Positions 24,550 through 33,177 of a stretch of 64,000 nucleotides of DNA are shown piece by piece (position 1 is the stretch's first letter; every line of letters begins with the position of its first letter). The stretch is from Merdivicinus sp050943495 (lineage in GTDB: Bacteria; Bacillota; Clostridia; Oscillospirales; Ruminococcaceae), in the NCBI GenBank assembly GCA_050943495.1, contig JBMNPH010000001.1, positions 372,001-436,000 on the forward strand, in the 5' to 3' direction. A model generated the notes under the pieces. The model saw only the letters and a program-made list of their open reading frames with translations, was not told the DNA's origin and made no database searches. Made by a program: the position numbers and the translations under genes.

Positions 24550-25752
24550 ATGCTGAGAGGAAAAACTGTTTTGCTGGGCGTTTCCGGCGGGATTGCGGCT
24601 TATAAAATTGCGAATTTGGCCAGCATGCTCAAAAAAGCGCATGCGGATGTCTATGTTTTAATGACGGAAAATGCAACGAATTTTATTACGCCGATTACTT
24701 TTGAATCGCTGACCGGCAATAAATGTGTGGTGGATACTTTTGACCGGAATTTCCAGTTTAACATCCAGCATGTATCTCTTGCCAAAAAGGCGGATATTGT
24801 GCTTGTGGCACCAGCGACAGCCAATGTGATTGCAAAAATGGCGCACGGTCTGGCAGATGATATGCTGACAACAACAGTGCTTGCCTGCCAGTGTCCGAAG
24901 ATTGTCGCACCGGCGATGAATACCCGGATGTATGAGAATCCGATCACGCAGGACAACATGAAAATTCTGGAAAAATACGGTTTTACGGTAATCAAACCGG
25001 CAATTGGTCATCTTGCGTGCGGGGATACCGGCGCAGGCAAAATGCCGGAGGCAGAGGAACTTTTTGACTATATTTTACAGGAGATTCAGTTCCGGAAAGA
25101 TTTGCTGGGGAAAAAGGTCTTGGTGACAGCCGGTCCTACTCGGGAAGCATTGGATCCGGTTCGCTATCTGACTAACCGATCCTCCGGGAAGATGGGGTAT
25201 GCGGTGGCAAAAGCGGCGGCAAGACGAGGTGCAGAAGTGACATTAGTAACAGGTCCGACGGACTTGCCGGATCTGCGTTTTGCCAAGACTGTGCACATTA
25301 CCAGTGCAGCGGAGATGTTTGCGGAAGTATCCTCTCGTGCTGTAGATCAGGATATTATTATTAAGGCGGCAGCGGTTGCAGATTATACTCCGGCTGAGGT
25401 TTCAGGAGAGAAGATTAAGAAGAAGGAGGGGGATTTGTCAATCCCGCTCAAACGGACCGTAGATATTCTCGCATGGCTGGGGGAACATCGCCGGGAAGGG
25501 CAGTTCCTCTGCGGATTCTCGATGGAAACGGAACATGTTCTGGAAAATTCCCGCGCAAAACTTGCCCGCAAAAAGGTGGATATGATTGCGGCAAACAGCT
25601 TGCGGACAGCCGGTGCAGGCTTTGCAGGGGATACGAATGTGTTGACTTTGATTACAGCGGATTCGGAACAGGAGTTGCCGCTGATGAGCAAGGATGATGC
25701 GGCGCATCGGCTTTTGGATGCAATTTTGGGTTATTTCCCGCAGAAATCATAA
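24550..25752 (+). CDS. coaBC: bifunctional phosphopantothenoylcysteine decarboxylase/synthetase
   Basis: 400 residues from the ATG at 24550 with AAAAGGAG upstream. CoaC flavoprotein half: GVSGGIAAYK, QHVSLAKKAD with the active-site His, PAMNTRMYENP and ACGDTGAGKMPE with the active-site Cys. CoaB half: TAGPTREALDPVRYLTNRSSGKMG and KAAAVADY. Role: two steps of coenzyme A synthesis. Heads a three-gene operon with two oxidoreductases. Confidence 0.96.
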   Translation: MLRGKTVLLGVSGGIAAYKIANLASMLKKAHADVYVLMTENATNFITPITFESLTGNKCVVDTFDRNFQFNIQHVSLAKKADIVLVAPATANVIAKMAHGLADDMLTTTVLACQCPKIVAPAMNTRMYENPITQDNMKILEKYGFTVIKPAIGHLACGDTGAGKMPEAEELFDYILQEIQFRKDLLGKKVLVTAGPTREALDPVRYLTNRSSGKMGYAVAKAAARRGAEVTLVTGPTDLPDLRFAKTVHITSAAEMFAEVSSRAVDQDIIIKAAAVADYTPAEVSGEKIKKKEGDLSIPLKRTVDILAWLGEHRREGQFLCGFSMETEHVLENSRAKLARKKVDMIAANSLRTAGAGFAGDTNVLTLITADSEQELPLMSKDDAAHRLLDAILGYFPQKS

Positions 25753-25779
25753 GAGTGAGTGGAAGGGAGCGGTCTTAAA

Positions 25780-26733
25780 ATGACGCCATTTCGTTTTGCG
25801 ATCATCGGTGCCGGAAAAATCGCGCATAAGTTTTGTGACGCTGCCCGGATGGCAGGCTGTGAAATTGCGGCAGTTGCCAGCAAAAGTCAGGAACGGGCGG
25901 CTGCGTTTGCCGAGGAGGAGGGGATTCCTTCCAGCTTTGGGGACTATGCTGTGATGTTGGATACAGTCCGGCCAGATGCCGTTTATATTGCGACAACCCA
26001 TAATTTTCATTATGAGAATCTGAAGCTTTGCTTATCCCGGAAAATTCCGATTCTTTGTGAAAAGCCGATGACCTGTACACGAAAAGAAGCCGAGGAAATC
26101 TTTGCGGAAGCAAAAAAACAGGGCGTTTTCGTGATGGAGGCCATGTGGTCGCGCTTCCTGCCGCATATCCAGCGGGCGAAAAAGTGGATGGAGGAAGGAA
26201 AAATCGGAACTCCGCGCTTGGCTACATCGGTAGTGGCATTCCGTGCAGACTATGATCCAGCGAGCCGGCTTTTCAATCCTGCGCTGGCAGGAGGCGCCAT
26301 GTGGGATGTCGGCGTTTATGCAGTGGAACTGCTGACTTATTTACTGGGTGAACAGCCCTCCCAGATAGAAGGAATGATCTTCCCGGCTGAAACAGGTGCT
26401 GATCTTGCGGCCACAGTCAATCTGAAATTTTCTACCTGCTTGGCTAGTGTGCAAACCTCGGTAGTCACCTGTACTGCAGAAGGGATCACAATCGGCGGAA
26501 GTGAAGGTTATATTTGGATTCCGCATGCGAATATCGGCCGGGAGGCGTTTTTGTATGATCGAAAAGGTCAGATAGCGGAACATTTTATCCAAGATTATCC
26601 GAATGGCTTTGTGTGGGAAGTAGAGGAAGCGGTTCACTGTATCCGGGAAGGATTGTTGGAAAGTCCTACGATTTCATGGGAAGATACATTGGGCTGCGCG
26701 GAAATATTTGATCGTGTGCTGGGAAATCAGTAA
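25780..26733 (+). CDS. Gfo/Idh/MocA family oxidoreductase
   Basis: 317 residues from the ATG at 25780 (AAGGGAG upstream; an in-frame GTG at 25759 is less well placed). N-terminal Rossmann IIGAGKIAHKF, conserved CEKPMTCT with the catalytic Lys, and GGAMWDVGVYAVELL as the His/Tyr-equivalent catalytic block. Family role: NAD(P)-dependent oxidation of a sugar, inositol or trans-dihydrodiol; the substrate cannot be told here. Confidence 0.9.
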   Translation: MTPFRFAIIGAGKIAHKFCDAARMAGCEIAAVASKSQERAAAFAEEEGIPSSFGDYAVMLDTVRPDAVYIATTHNFHYENLKLCLSRKIPILCEKPMTCTRKEAEEIFAEAKKQGVFVMEAMWSRFLPHIQRAKKWMEEGKIGTPRLATSVVAFRADYDPASRLFNPALAGGAMWDVGVYAVELLTYLLGEQPSQIEGMIFPAETGADLAATVNLKFSTCLASVQTSVVTCTAEGITIGGSEGYIWIPHANIGREAFLYDRKGQIAEHFIQDYPNGFVWEVEEAVHCIREGLLESPTISWEDTLGCAEIFDRVLGNQ

Positions 26734-26765
26734 AAAATAGAATCCGCGTAAGGAGAAAAGCGATT

Positions 26766-27725
26766 ATGAAAGTTGTCGTGTTAGACGGATATTTGGTAAA
26801 TCATGATGCGATTCGGTGGAAGGTTGCGGAGGCATTTCCGGATTTGCAATGGTATGAGGAAACACCACCCGATCAGATTGCAGCGCGGATTGGCAATGCA
26901 GAAATTGTATTTGCAAACCGTGCCATGCTGAACCGGAATACTCTGCAAAGCTGTCCGAATCTGCGGTATATCGGCGTATTTGGGACGGGATACAATATTG
27001 TGGATTTGATGACCGCAGATCAAATGGGAATCACAGTCTGCAATATTCCATCGTATTCATCCCGCGCAGTCGCCCAAAGCACTGCTGCTTTGATGCTGGC
27101 AGTTTCCAATCAAGTTGTGGCTTATGATCGGTTTATGAAAGCTGGAAAATGGCAGAATGCGGCCGATCGTGGAGTTACTGCTATTTCTACGATGGAACTG
27201 TCCGGAAAGACGGTGGGAATCCTTGGCTATGGAGAAATCGGGCGCGCCTTTGGAGAGATTTGCCGTGCTTTCGGAATGCGGGTACTTGCATATCGACGGA
27301 ATCCCGTTCCAGAAAAAGGGGTCTCCTTTGTGAATCTGGAAACATTACAAAGAGAATCGGATATTTTATCGGTGCATTGTCCGCTGACGGATGCTACACG
27401 CGGAATGATAAACCGTTCTTTTTTGGCGAAGATGAAAAAGGGTGCTGTGCTGCTGAATACAGCACGAGGCGCGATATTAGATGAATCCGCGGTAGCGGAG
27501 GCGCTGGATAACGGGCAGCTTTCGGGCATAGGATTGGATGTGTTTGCGAAAGAACCGGCTGGATTGGATAATCCGCTGGTAGGGCATCCGAAAAGTGTTG
27601 TAACGCCGCATGTTTCTTGGGCTGCCCGGGAAACTCGGGAACGGATGTTGGAAATAGCAGCAGAGAATTTATTCGCATTTTTAGAGGGACATCCTCAGAA
27701 TGTGGTCAATCATCCGCAAAAATAA
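26766..27725 (+). CDS. D-2-hydroxyacid dehydrogenase (glycerate dehydrogenase-like)
   Basis: 319 residues. NAD-binding GILGYGEIGRAF, catalytic Arg in TARGAILDE, Glu in GLDVFAKEP and His in TPHVSWA. Family role: NAD(P)H-dependent reduction of 2-oxoacids; glyoxylate or hydroxypyruvate is a likely substrate. RBS AAGGAG. Last in the coaBC operon, followed by a terminator. Confidence 0.92.
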   Translation: MKVVVLDGYLVNHDAIRWKVAEAFPDLQWYEETPPDQIAARIGNAEIVFANRAMLNRNTLQSCPNLRYIGVFGTGYNIVDLMTADQMGITVCNIPSYSSRAVAQSTAALMLAVSNQVVAYDRFMKAGKWQNAADRGVTAISTMELSGKTVGILGYGEIGRAFGEICRAFGMRVLAYRRNPVPEKGVSFVNLETLQRESDILSVHCPLTDATRGMINRSFLAKMKKGAVLLNTARGAILDESAVAEALDNGQLSGIGLDVFAKEPAGLDNPLVGHPKSVVTPHVSWAARETRERMLEIAAENLFAFLEGHPQNVVNHPQK

Positions 27726-27765
27726 GAAAAAGGCGAAGCTGATTTTATTAGCTTCGCCTTTTTCA
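27724..27765. terminator. bidirectional terminator
   Basis: AAAAAGGCGAAGCT (27727-27740) and AGCTTCGCCTTTTT (27750-27763) form a perfect stem. It serves the dehydrogenase on the plus strand and the Smr-like gene on the minus strand. Confidence 0.9.
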
Positions 27766-27767
27766 GT

Positions 27768-28115
27768 CTATAAAAGAACGAGTGTAATGCCTTGATTCCG
27801 ACGTTCCAGATCAGAGTCCTTTCGCAGATCCCCGCAGACTAGGAAAGCCTGACGGGTATTTTCATTAAAAATCGAAAAATCTTCGCCTGGAATCACTGCC
27901 TTGATTTGCCCTTTACCTGCCATATCCGTCAATTTTTTTCGTGTTGCGATGCGAATTTTTCCGCCGGTTCCGGATGATCCGTATCCGTGGATCAGTTTCA
28001 AAACTGTACACCCTGTGGAACGTGCATGCCGGATTTCAAAGGAGAGATGTTTGAGAGCAGCTTCTACCGTAGGGCGTCCCATTTCCAGATTTGCTGTGCT
28101 CAATTTGCAACCCAA
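27768..28115 (-). CDS. Smr-like small protein
   Basis: 115 residues. ANLEMGRPTVEAALKHL followed by VLKLIHGYGSSGTGGKIR is the Smr-domain pattern (a degenerate Asp-Leu-Arg plus His-Gly-x-Gly). TTG start with AAGGGGG eight bases upstream, 14 bases after the MATE stop. Stand-alone Smr domains may act as RNases; the first motif here is Asn-Leu-Glu rather than Asp-Leu-Arg, so activity is uncertain. Confidence 0.78.
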   Translation of the reverse strand: MGCKLSTANLEMGRPTVEAALKHLSFEIRHARSTGCTVLKLIHGYGSSGTGGKIRIATRKKLTDMAGKGQIKAVIPGEDFSIFNENTRQAFLVCGDLRKDSDLERRNQGITLVLL

Positions 28116-28129
28116 AGCAACATTCCCCC

Positions 28130-29509
28130 TTAGGACACATCCAAATTTGATTGTAGTACTTCATCTTGTTTTGGAAATTTGCGTCTTGCAATCAGGAAAC
28201 AGATGATATGAGCTAAGGCGGTTACTCCCCATGATACAGGATACGATAAGAAAAGAATATCTATTGTATGGTTTGCGGCAAAAATTGTAAAAATCCAAAT
28301 GATCCGCAACCCACATGCACCAGCCAGAGAAACGATCATGGGAAGAACTGAATATCCCAACCCTCGCATACTGCCGACCATGGTGTCCATAATTCCGCAG
28401 AGAAAATAGGGCATACAAACCATCCGCATTCGTTCCAGACCATATGCAACCACTTCCGCTTCGGAGGTGTAGATATGAAGCAATGGATTTCCCAGCAGGG
28501 TAGCACCAACTCCCAAAACAATTCCGATGGAAGATACTACACCAATGCAGATTAAGGTAATACGGTTGATTCGGCTGAATTTTTTTGCGCCGACATTCTG
28601 ACTGGTAAAACTGAGATTTGCCTGGTAGACGGCATTCATAGAAGTGTAGACAAAGCCTTCAATATTGCTGGCAGCTGTACTTCCGGCCATGACAACAGAG
28701 CCAAAGGAATTTATGGAAGACTGAATCAGAACATTAGAAATCGAGAAGATCGCTCCCTGTAAACCTGCGGGTAGACCAATTTTAGCAATATCGATCAGTT
28801 TATCTCGATGGATTTTTAAATGCTTCCAATAGACTTTATACATGCCATCTGCACGCAACAGACATCCCATAACCAGAGCAGCGGAAATTACCTGGGAAAT
28901 AACTGTAGCAATCGCAACACCGGCGACTCCCATGTGAAAAACAATGACGAAAAAGAGGTTGAAAATTACATTGACGACGCCTGCGATTATCAGGAAGAAA
29001 AGAGGTCGCTGAGTATCTCCGAATGCCCGGAGAACAGCAGAACCAAAGTTATATAGCATAAACGCCGGCATTCCGACAAAGTAAATTCTCATATACAGAG
29101 CTGCCTGACTGAGAACGTCATCAGGAGTTCCCATCAGAGTCAGAAGAGGCTCTGCCAGAAAGAAGCCGACAAAAATCATGAAAGTGCCGCAGATCAGACT
29201 GGTAAGGATGGAAGTATGTACTGTATCACTGACATTTTTGACATCCTGTGCACCAATATAACGCGCAACCATGACATTGGTACCGATAGAAAGGCCAATG
29301 AAAACATTGACCAGCAGATTAATTAGAGAACCCGTGGAACCTACGGCAGCCAGAGCTTCTTTTCCTGTAAACCGGCCGACCACGACAATATCCGCAGCAT
29401 TAAAGAGAAGCTGGAGGATACCAGATAGCATCAGCGGGAGGGCAAAACGAAGAATCTTGCCGAGCAGGGGACCGTTACACATATCAATTTCGTATTTATT
29501 TTTTGCCAT
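28130..29509 (-). CDS. MATE family efflux transporter
   Basis: 459 residues from the ATG at 29509 (AAAGGA 10 bases upstream). Twelve hydrophobic segments, with the MATE opening FALPLMLSGILQLLFNAADIVVVGRF and the second-half repeat IGLPAGLQGAIFSISNVLIQ. Role: Na+ or H+ driven export of organic cations, drugs or metabolites. Third gene after GH42 and the serine hydrolase. Confidence 0.93.
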   Translation of the reverse strand: MAKNKYEIDMCNGPLLGKILRFALPLMLSGILQLLFNAADIVVVGRFTGKEALAAVGSTGSLINLLVNVFIGLSIGTNVMVARYIGAQDVKNVSDTVHTSILTSLICGTFMIFVGFFLAEPLLTLMGTPDDVLSQAALYMRIYFVGMPAFMLYNFGSAVLRAFGDTQRPLFFLIIAGVVNVIFNLFFVIVFHMGVAGVAIATVISQVISAALVMGCLLRADGMYKVYWKHLKIHRDKLIDIAKIGLPAGLQGAIFSISNVLIQSSINSFGSVVMAGSTAASNIEGFVYTSMNAVYQANLSFTSQNVGAKKFSRINRITLICIGVVSSIGIVLGVGATLLGNPLLHIYTSEAEVVAYGLERMRMVCMPYFLCGIMDTMVGSMRGLGYSVLPMIVSLAGACGLRIIWIFTIFAANHTIDILFLSYPVSWGVTALAHIICFLIARRKFPKQDEVLQSNLDVS

Positions 29510-29545
29510 TGGAGTAAATTCCTTTCTGTTTGGAGGGAGATGCAA

Positions 29546-30961
29546 TTAAGATAAGGGAGACAGCGCAATTTGGACATTCGGACAGTCGCCAGAAAATGTT
29601 GACTGTGGATATTGAAAATGGAAAGCAGGCAAATCCGTATCCAATTCCCAGACGATTTTATGGGGAGTATTGCGGTAGCGGACGGTGATTTGCAGTGTAT
29701 GATTTTGCCAGCCACCCGCCGCACCGACATCGCAGGTCATCGGTTCGATTGATGCATCCACCATATCAGGGAATACCGGACAGGAGAGAAGCCGACTTGT
29801 CTCCCAATGATTGGTTTTAAACGGAAGATTATTTTCTCCCCATTTGGTCTGAAGCAGGAGATTCCCACCTTCAAAATCGCAATAAATTTTCAATCCCAGG
29901 ATTCCCCATTCGTTAGGAGAAGCCTGATAGCTTGCTTCGAAACAGCGTCCGGAAAGATGTGGGATTGGAGCACAGAGATGATCCGGCACTGGCGAATTGC
30001 CTGCCGGATGGTCAAAGGCCGGCAGCAGATGTTCCCAGAAAGCGTCCAGTATATCCTGCATACAGACGGTTTGGCTGAAAATGACCGCAAGGGCATTTTT
30101 TTGCGGAACAGCAATCATATATTGCCCGAAAGCGCCGTCAAAGCGGAAACAATCATGCTGACAGCGCCAGATTTGATATCCGTATCCCTGCCCCCAGTCA
30201 ATCTGAGAATTGGGAGCATTGTCGATTTGTTTGGATGTTGCAGCGTGAACCCATTCTTCTGATAGAATCCGTCGGCCATTGTAGATACCGCCGTTGAGAT
30301 AGAGCAATCCGAGTTTTGCAATATCCTCTGCGGAAACATGGATTCCCCATCCACCACAACAAATTCCCTGCGGAGAATGATCCCAGTGAATGCCGGTGAT
30401 TCCGAGCGGCTCAAAAAGACGGGGCGTAAGATAAGTAACCAGATCTTCGCCAGTCTGCTTTTTCAGGATGGCAGCCAGTATATAGGTTGCCAGCGAATTA
30501 TAAGCAAAGTGCGTTCCAGGAACATGTTCAACTGGATAAGAGAGAAATCCGCGTACCCAATCTACATCTGTCCGGGTCATAACCGGCGGTTCGGTGTGAT
30601 GACCCGTTCCCATTCGGAGGAGATCCCGCACGGTCATTGCTGCGAGATTTTCAGAAATGACAGCGGGACATTCCTCTGGGAAGAAGGAGATGACCGGATC
30701 GGACAGGGAAAACCTCCCCTCCGCTACAGCAAGTCCCACAGCGGTAGCAGTCCAGCTTTTGCTGATGGAGAAAACATGCCGTTTGTCCTCCTTTTGATAA
30801 GGATCAAAATATTGTTCGTATGCGATTTTTCCGTCACGGATGAGAAGAATGGCATGCAGATCGTTTCCCATATTTTTGCTGGCGTCAAGAAAATTCTGAA
30901 TACCAGTGGGATCAATCCGGGCGGCGAAAAGAGTGGTTTTCGGCAACATATGGATTGACAA
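29546..30961 (-). CDS. serine hydrolase, class C beta-lactamase-like
   Basis: 471 residues. Catalytic Ser-x-x-Lys at Ser65-Lys68 (VFSISKSW); YNS in FAYNSLATY stands at the Tyr-x-Asn position but with Asn and Ser swapped; FDGAFGQ near residue 280 replaces the Lys-Thr-Gly strand. A C-terminal domain of about 120 residues with beta-sandwich character follows. No signal peptide. TTG start at 30961 supported by GAAGGAAGG nine bases upstream. Likely an esterase or peptidase rather than a beta-lactamase. Lies 17 bases after the GH42 gene. Confidence 0.87.
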   Translation of the reverse strand: MSIHMLPKTTLFAARIDPTGIQNFLDASKNMGNDLHAILLIRDGKIAYEQYFDPYQKEDKRHVFSISKSWTATAVGLAVAEGRFSLSDPVISFFPEECPAVISENLAAMTVRDLLRMGTGHHTEPPVMTRTDVDWVRGFLSYPVEHVPGTHFAYNSLATYILAAILKKQTGEDLVTYLTPRLFEPLGITGIHWDHSPQGICCGGWGIHVSAEDIAKLGLLYLNGGIYNGRRILSEEWVHAATSKQIDNAPNSQIDWGQGYGYQIWRCQHDCFRFDGAFGQYMIAVPQKNALAVIFSQTVCMQDILDAFWEHLLPAFDHPAGNSPVPDHLCAPIPHLSGRCFEASYQASPNEWGILGLKIYCDFEGGNLLLQTKWGENNLPFKTNHWETSRLLSCPVFPDMVDASIEPMTCDVGAAGGWQNHTLQITVRYRNTPHKIVWELDTDLPAFHFQYPQSTFSGDCPNVQIALSPLS

Positions 30962-30978
30962 GACAGAACACCTTCCTT

Positions 30979-33054
30979 CTATTCAGCGCGGAGAATTCGA
31001 ACAGCATAGATAGGAAGATCCAGCACATCACGGATTTGTCCGCCGTTCTCCATATTGCAAAACTTTTGACCAGCAGGAAGAATGATGCGCTGCGGCTGTT
31101 CGGTAAAGTTGAGGAAAAAGTAGTACCGTTCTCCATCTCCCTCCCGCAGGGTCATGCTGACACCTTCTGGCAGGTCAACCGGCAGACAGGGATGCACATC
31201 TGCTTCTGGCAGAATCCCATCATAGAATACATTAAGAAAATCCTGTCCGACAGCAGCTGCAATGTAGTAGACTCGCCCTTTTCCAAGGGGATGGCAGGTG
31301 AGTACCGGCATACCGGCATAGAAATCTTCTGTATACCGTGCCAGAACTTCCGTGTCCGCGGCAGGATGTACAATTTCACGCATCTGTCCCAATGCGTAGG
31401 TGCCGTTTAACCCGAGATGATTTTCAGTATAGACGGCAAAATTTTTGTCTTCCGGATACACGGTATCAATATCCTCTGCCCAGATTCCGGCTGTATCCAT
31501 CAATCCGTCACCGGGGAATCCACCTAAGAAACAGAGGTCGTTTTCGTTGACATAACCGGTCAGGTGTGTGAGAACAAGAGTACCGCCGTTTTCTGCAAAT
31601 TTGCGCAATTTTTCCGCTACACCGGGCCGTAGGCTGTACAACATCGGGGCAGCCAGAAGCTTGTATGCGGAGAAATCGCTGTCTTCGCTTACAATATCCG
31701 TTGAAATACCCGCTTTCCACAGCGGACGATAGTGGGCGAGACAGGTTTCGACATATTGGCGGGACTGCTGGTTTAAAGTTCCTTGGAAATCCTCAACAGC
31801 CCAGCGATTCTCCCAGTCATACAGAACAGCCGCTTCCGCTTTGGTTGTAGTGCCGGCCACTCCCGGAATCTTTTTGAGAAGATCCCCGACGGATTTGACA
31901 CCCTGAAATTCCATGGTATCAGTTCTTCCGCAGTGGTCGACCACCGCGCCATGGAATTTTTCCGAAGCACCGCGTCCTTTACGGAACTGGAAGTATTGAA
32001 CCGAATCGGAACCATGCGCAACAGCCTGCATGGAGGAGAGAAGGTGCATTCCCGGCCGTTTCAGTTTGCAGACGGGATGCCAGTTGGTCTTGCTGGGTAC
32101 ACTTTCCATCAGCAGGAATGGTTTTCCATGCTTGAAGGAACGATTCATATCATGGATAAAAGCGGCATGCGAAGCAGTTTCCCAAGTTGCTTCCTGATCA
32201 TTGCCCCAGAACGGATAGTTATCCCAGCAGACGCGGTCGAGCACATCGACCATTTTCCAGTAGTTCAGACCATCATAAAATCCCATATAATTGCAGGTGA
32301 TGGGAATATCCGGCGTGATTTCGCGCAGAGGGGCAATTTCATTTTTCAGAAAGTCGAGGGTTTGGTCGGTCACGAAGCGCTTCCAATCCAGATTCATACC
32401 GTGAACGGCATTCTCACCCAGCGGGGAGGGAGATTCGATCTGGTCGAAGGAGGTATACCGATGACTCCAGAAATAAGTCCACCATTCGTGGTTCAGCTTT
32501 TCAATGTCATTGTCGTATTTTTTTCGTAGCCAATTGCGGAAAGCTTCCTGACATTTCGGACAATGACATTCACCACCGTATTCGTTGGAGATATGCCACA
32601 TCATCAGAGCAGGGTGATTGCCGTAACGTTCTGCAAGCAGACGGTTCATTTCCTGTACTTTTTGGCGGTAAATAGGGGAGGTATAGCAGTGATTGTGACG
32701 TTTGCCGTGCAGATTTTTGCTGCGGTCGGCGTTGACGCGCAGAATTTCCGGATATTTTTCGTCCATCCACGCCGGACGGGCACCAGACGGAGTAGCCAGA
32801 ATGATGCGGACACCAGCTTTCCAGAGACGGTCGAATGTCTCATCCAGCCATTCAAAATGATAGACACCTTCTTGGGGTTCCAGCGCAGCCCACGCAAAGA
32901 TGGCGACAGAAGCGCTGTTGATTCCGGCGAGATTCATAATCCGGACATCCTCTTTTAAAATATCCGGATAATCGAGCCATTGGTCAGGGTTATAGTCACC
33001 GCCGTGAATAAGAGCGGGCATTCCAGGAACGATGGGAGGAAATTTCTCTGGCAC
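30979..33054 (-). CDS. beta-galactosidase (GH42)
   Basis: 691 residues. Family opening GGDYNPDQW, acid/base Glu in MMWHISNEYGG, zinc-site Cys cluster ECHCPKC with the earlier HNHCYTSP, and nucleophile Glu in FLLMESVPS. The trimerisation and C-terminal beta domains follow. No signal peptide, so it acts on imported beta-galactosides. GTG start with AAAGGA nine bases upstream. First gene of a minus-strand operon. Confidence 0.95.
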   Translation of the reverse strand: MPEKFPPIVPGMPALIHGGDYNPDQWLDYPDILKEDVRIMNLAGINSASVAIFAWAALEPQEGVYHFEWLDETFDRLWKAGVRIILATPSGARPAWMDEKYPEILRVNADRSKNLHGKRHNHCYTSPIYRQKVQEMNRLLAERYGNHPALMMWHISNEYGGECHCPKCQEAFRNWLRKKYDNDIEKLNHEWWTYFWSHRYTSFDQIESPSPLGENAVHGMNLDWKRFVTDQTLDFLKNEIAPLREITPDIPITCNYMGFYDGLNYWKMVDVLDRVCWDNYPFWGNDQEATWETASHAAFIHDMNRSFKHGKPFLLMESVPSKTNWHPVCKLKRPGMHLLSSMQAVAHGSDSVQYFQFRKGRGASEKFHGAVVDHCGRTDTMEFQGVKSVGDLLKKIPGVAGTTTKAEAAVLYDWENRWAVEDFQGTLNQQSRQYVETCLAHYRPLWKAGISTDIVSEDSDFSAYKLLAAPMLYSLRPGVAEKLRKFAENGGTLVLTHLTGYVNENDLCFLGGFPGDGLMDTAGIWAEDIDTVYPEDKNFAVYTENHLGLNGTYALGQMREIVHPAADTEVLARYTEDFYAGMPVLTCHPLGKGRVYYIAAAVGQDFLNVFYDGILPEADVHPCLPVDLPEGVSMTLREGDGERYYFFLNFTEQPQRIILPAGQKFCNMENGGQIRDVLDLPIYAVRILRAE

Positions 33055-33110
33055 AGCAAATCATCCTTTCTCTTCAATAAAACGATGCGGGAGCAACTAT
33101 TCTATTTGGT

Positions 33111-33139
33111 ATTGTAAAACTTTTTTCGTCAAAATGCAA
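33111..33139 (-). promoter_or_regulatory. promoter for GH42 operon
   Basis: Minus strand TTGCAT (33134-33139), 17-base spacer, TACAAT (33111-33116), about 57 bases before the GH42 start codon. Confidence 0.62.
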
Positions 33140-33177
33140 GAGATTCCGTAAAATCCATGTAAATTACTGAGGGACAA

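Noticed and set aside
29546..30961. Antibiotic resistance beta-lactamase
   Set aside because: No signal peptide, and the second and third class C motifs are altered; better read as an esterase-like serine hydrolase.
31783..32529. 248-codon open frame on the plus strand
   Set aside because: Shadow of the GH42 gene on the other strand.
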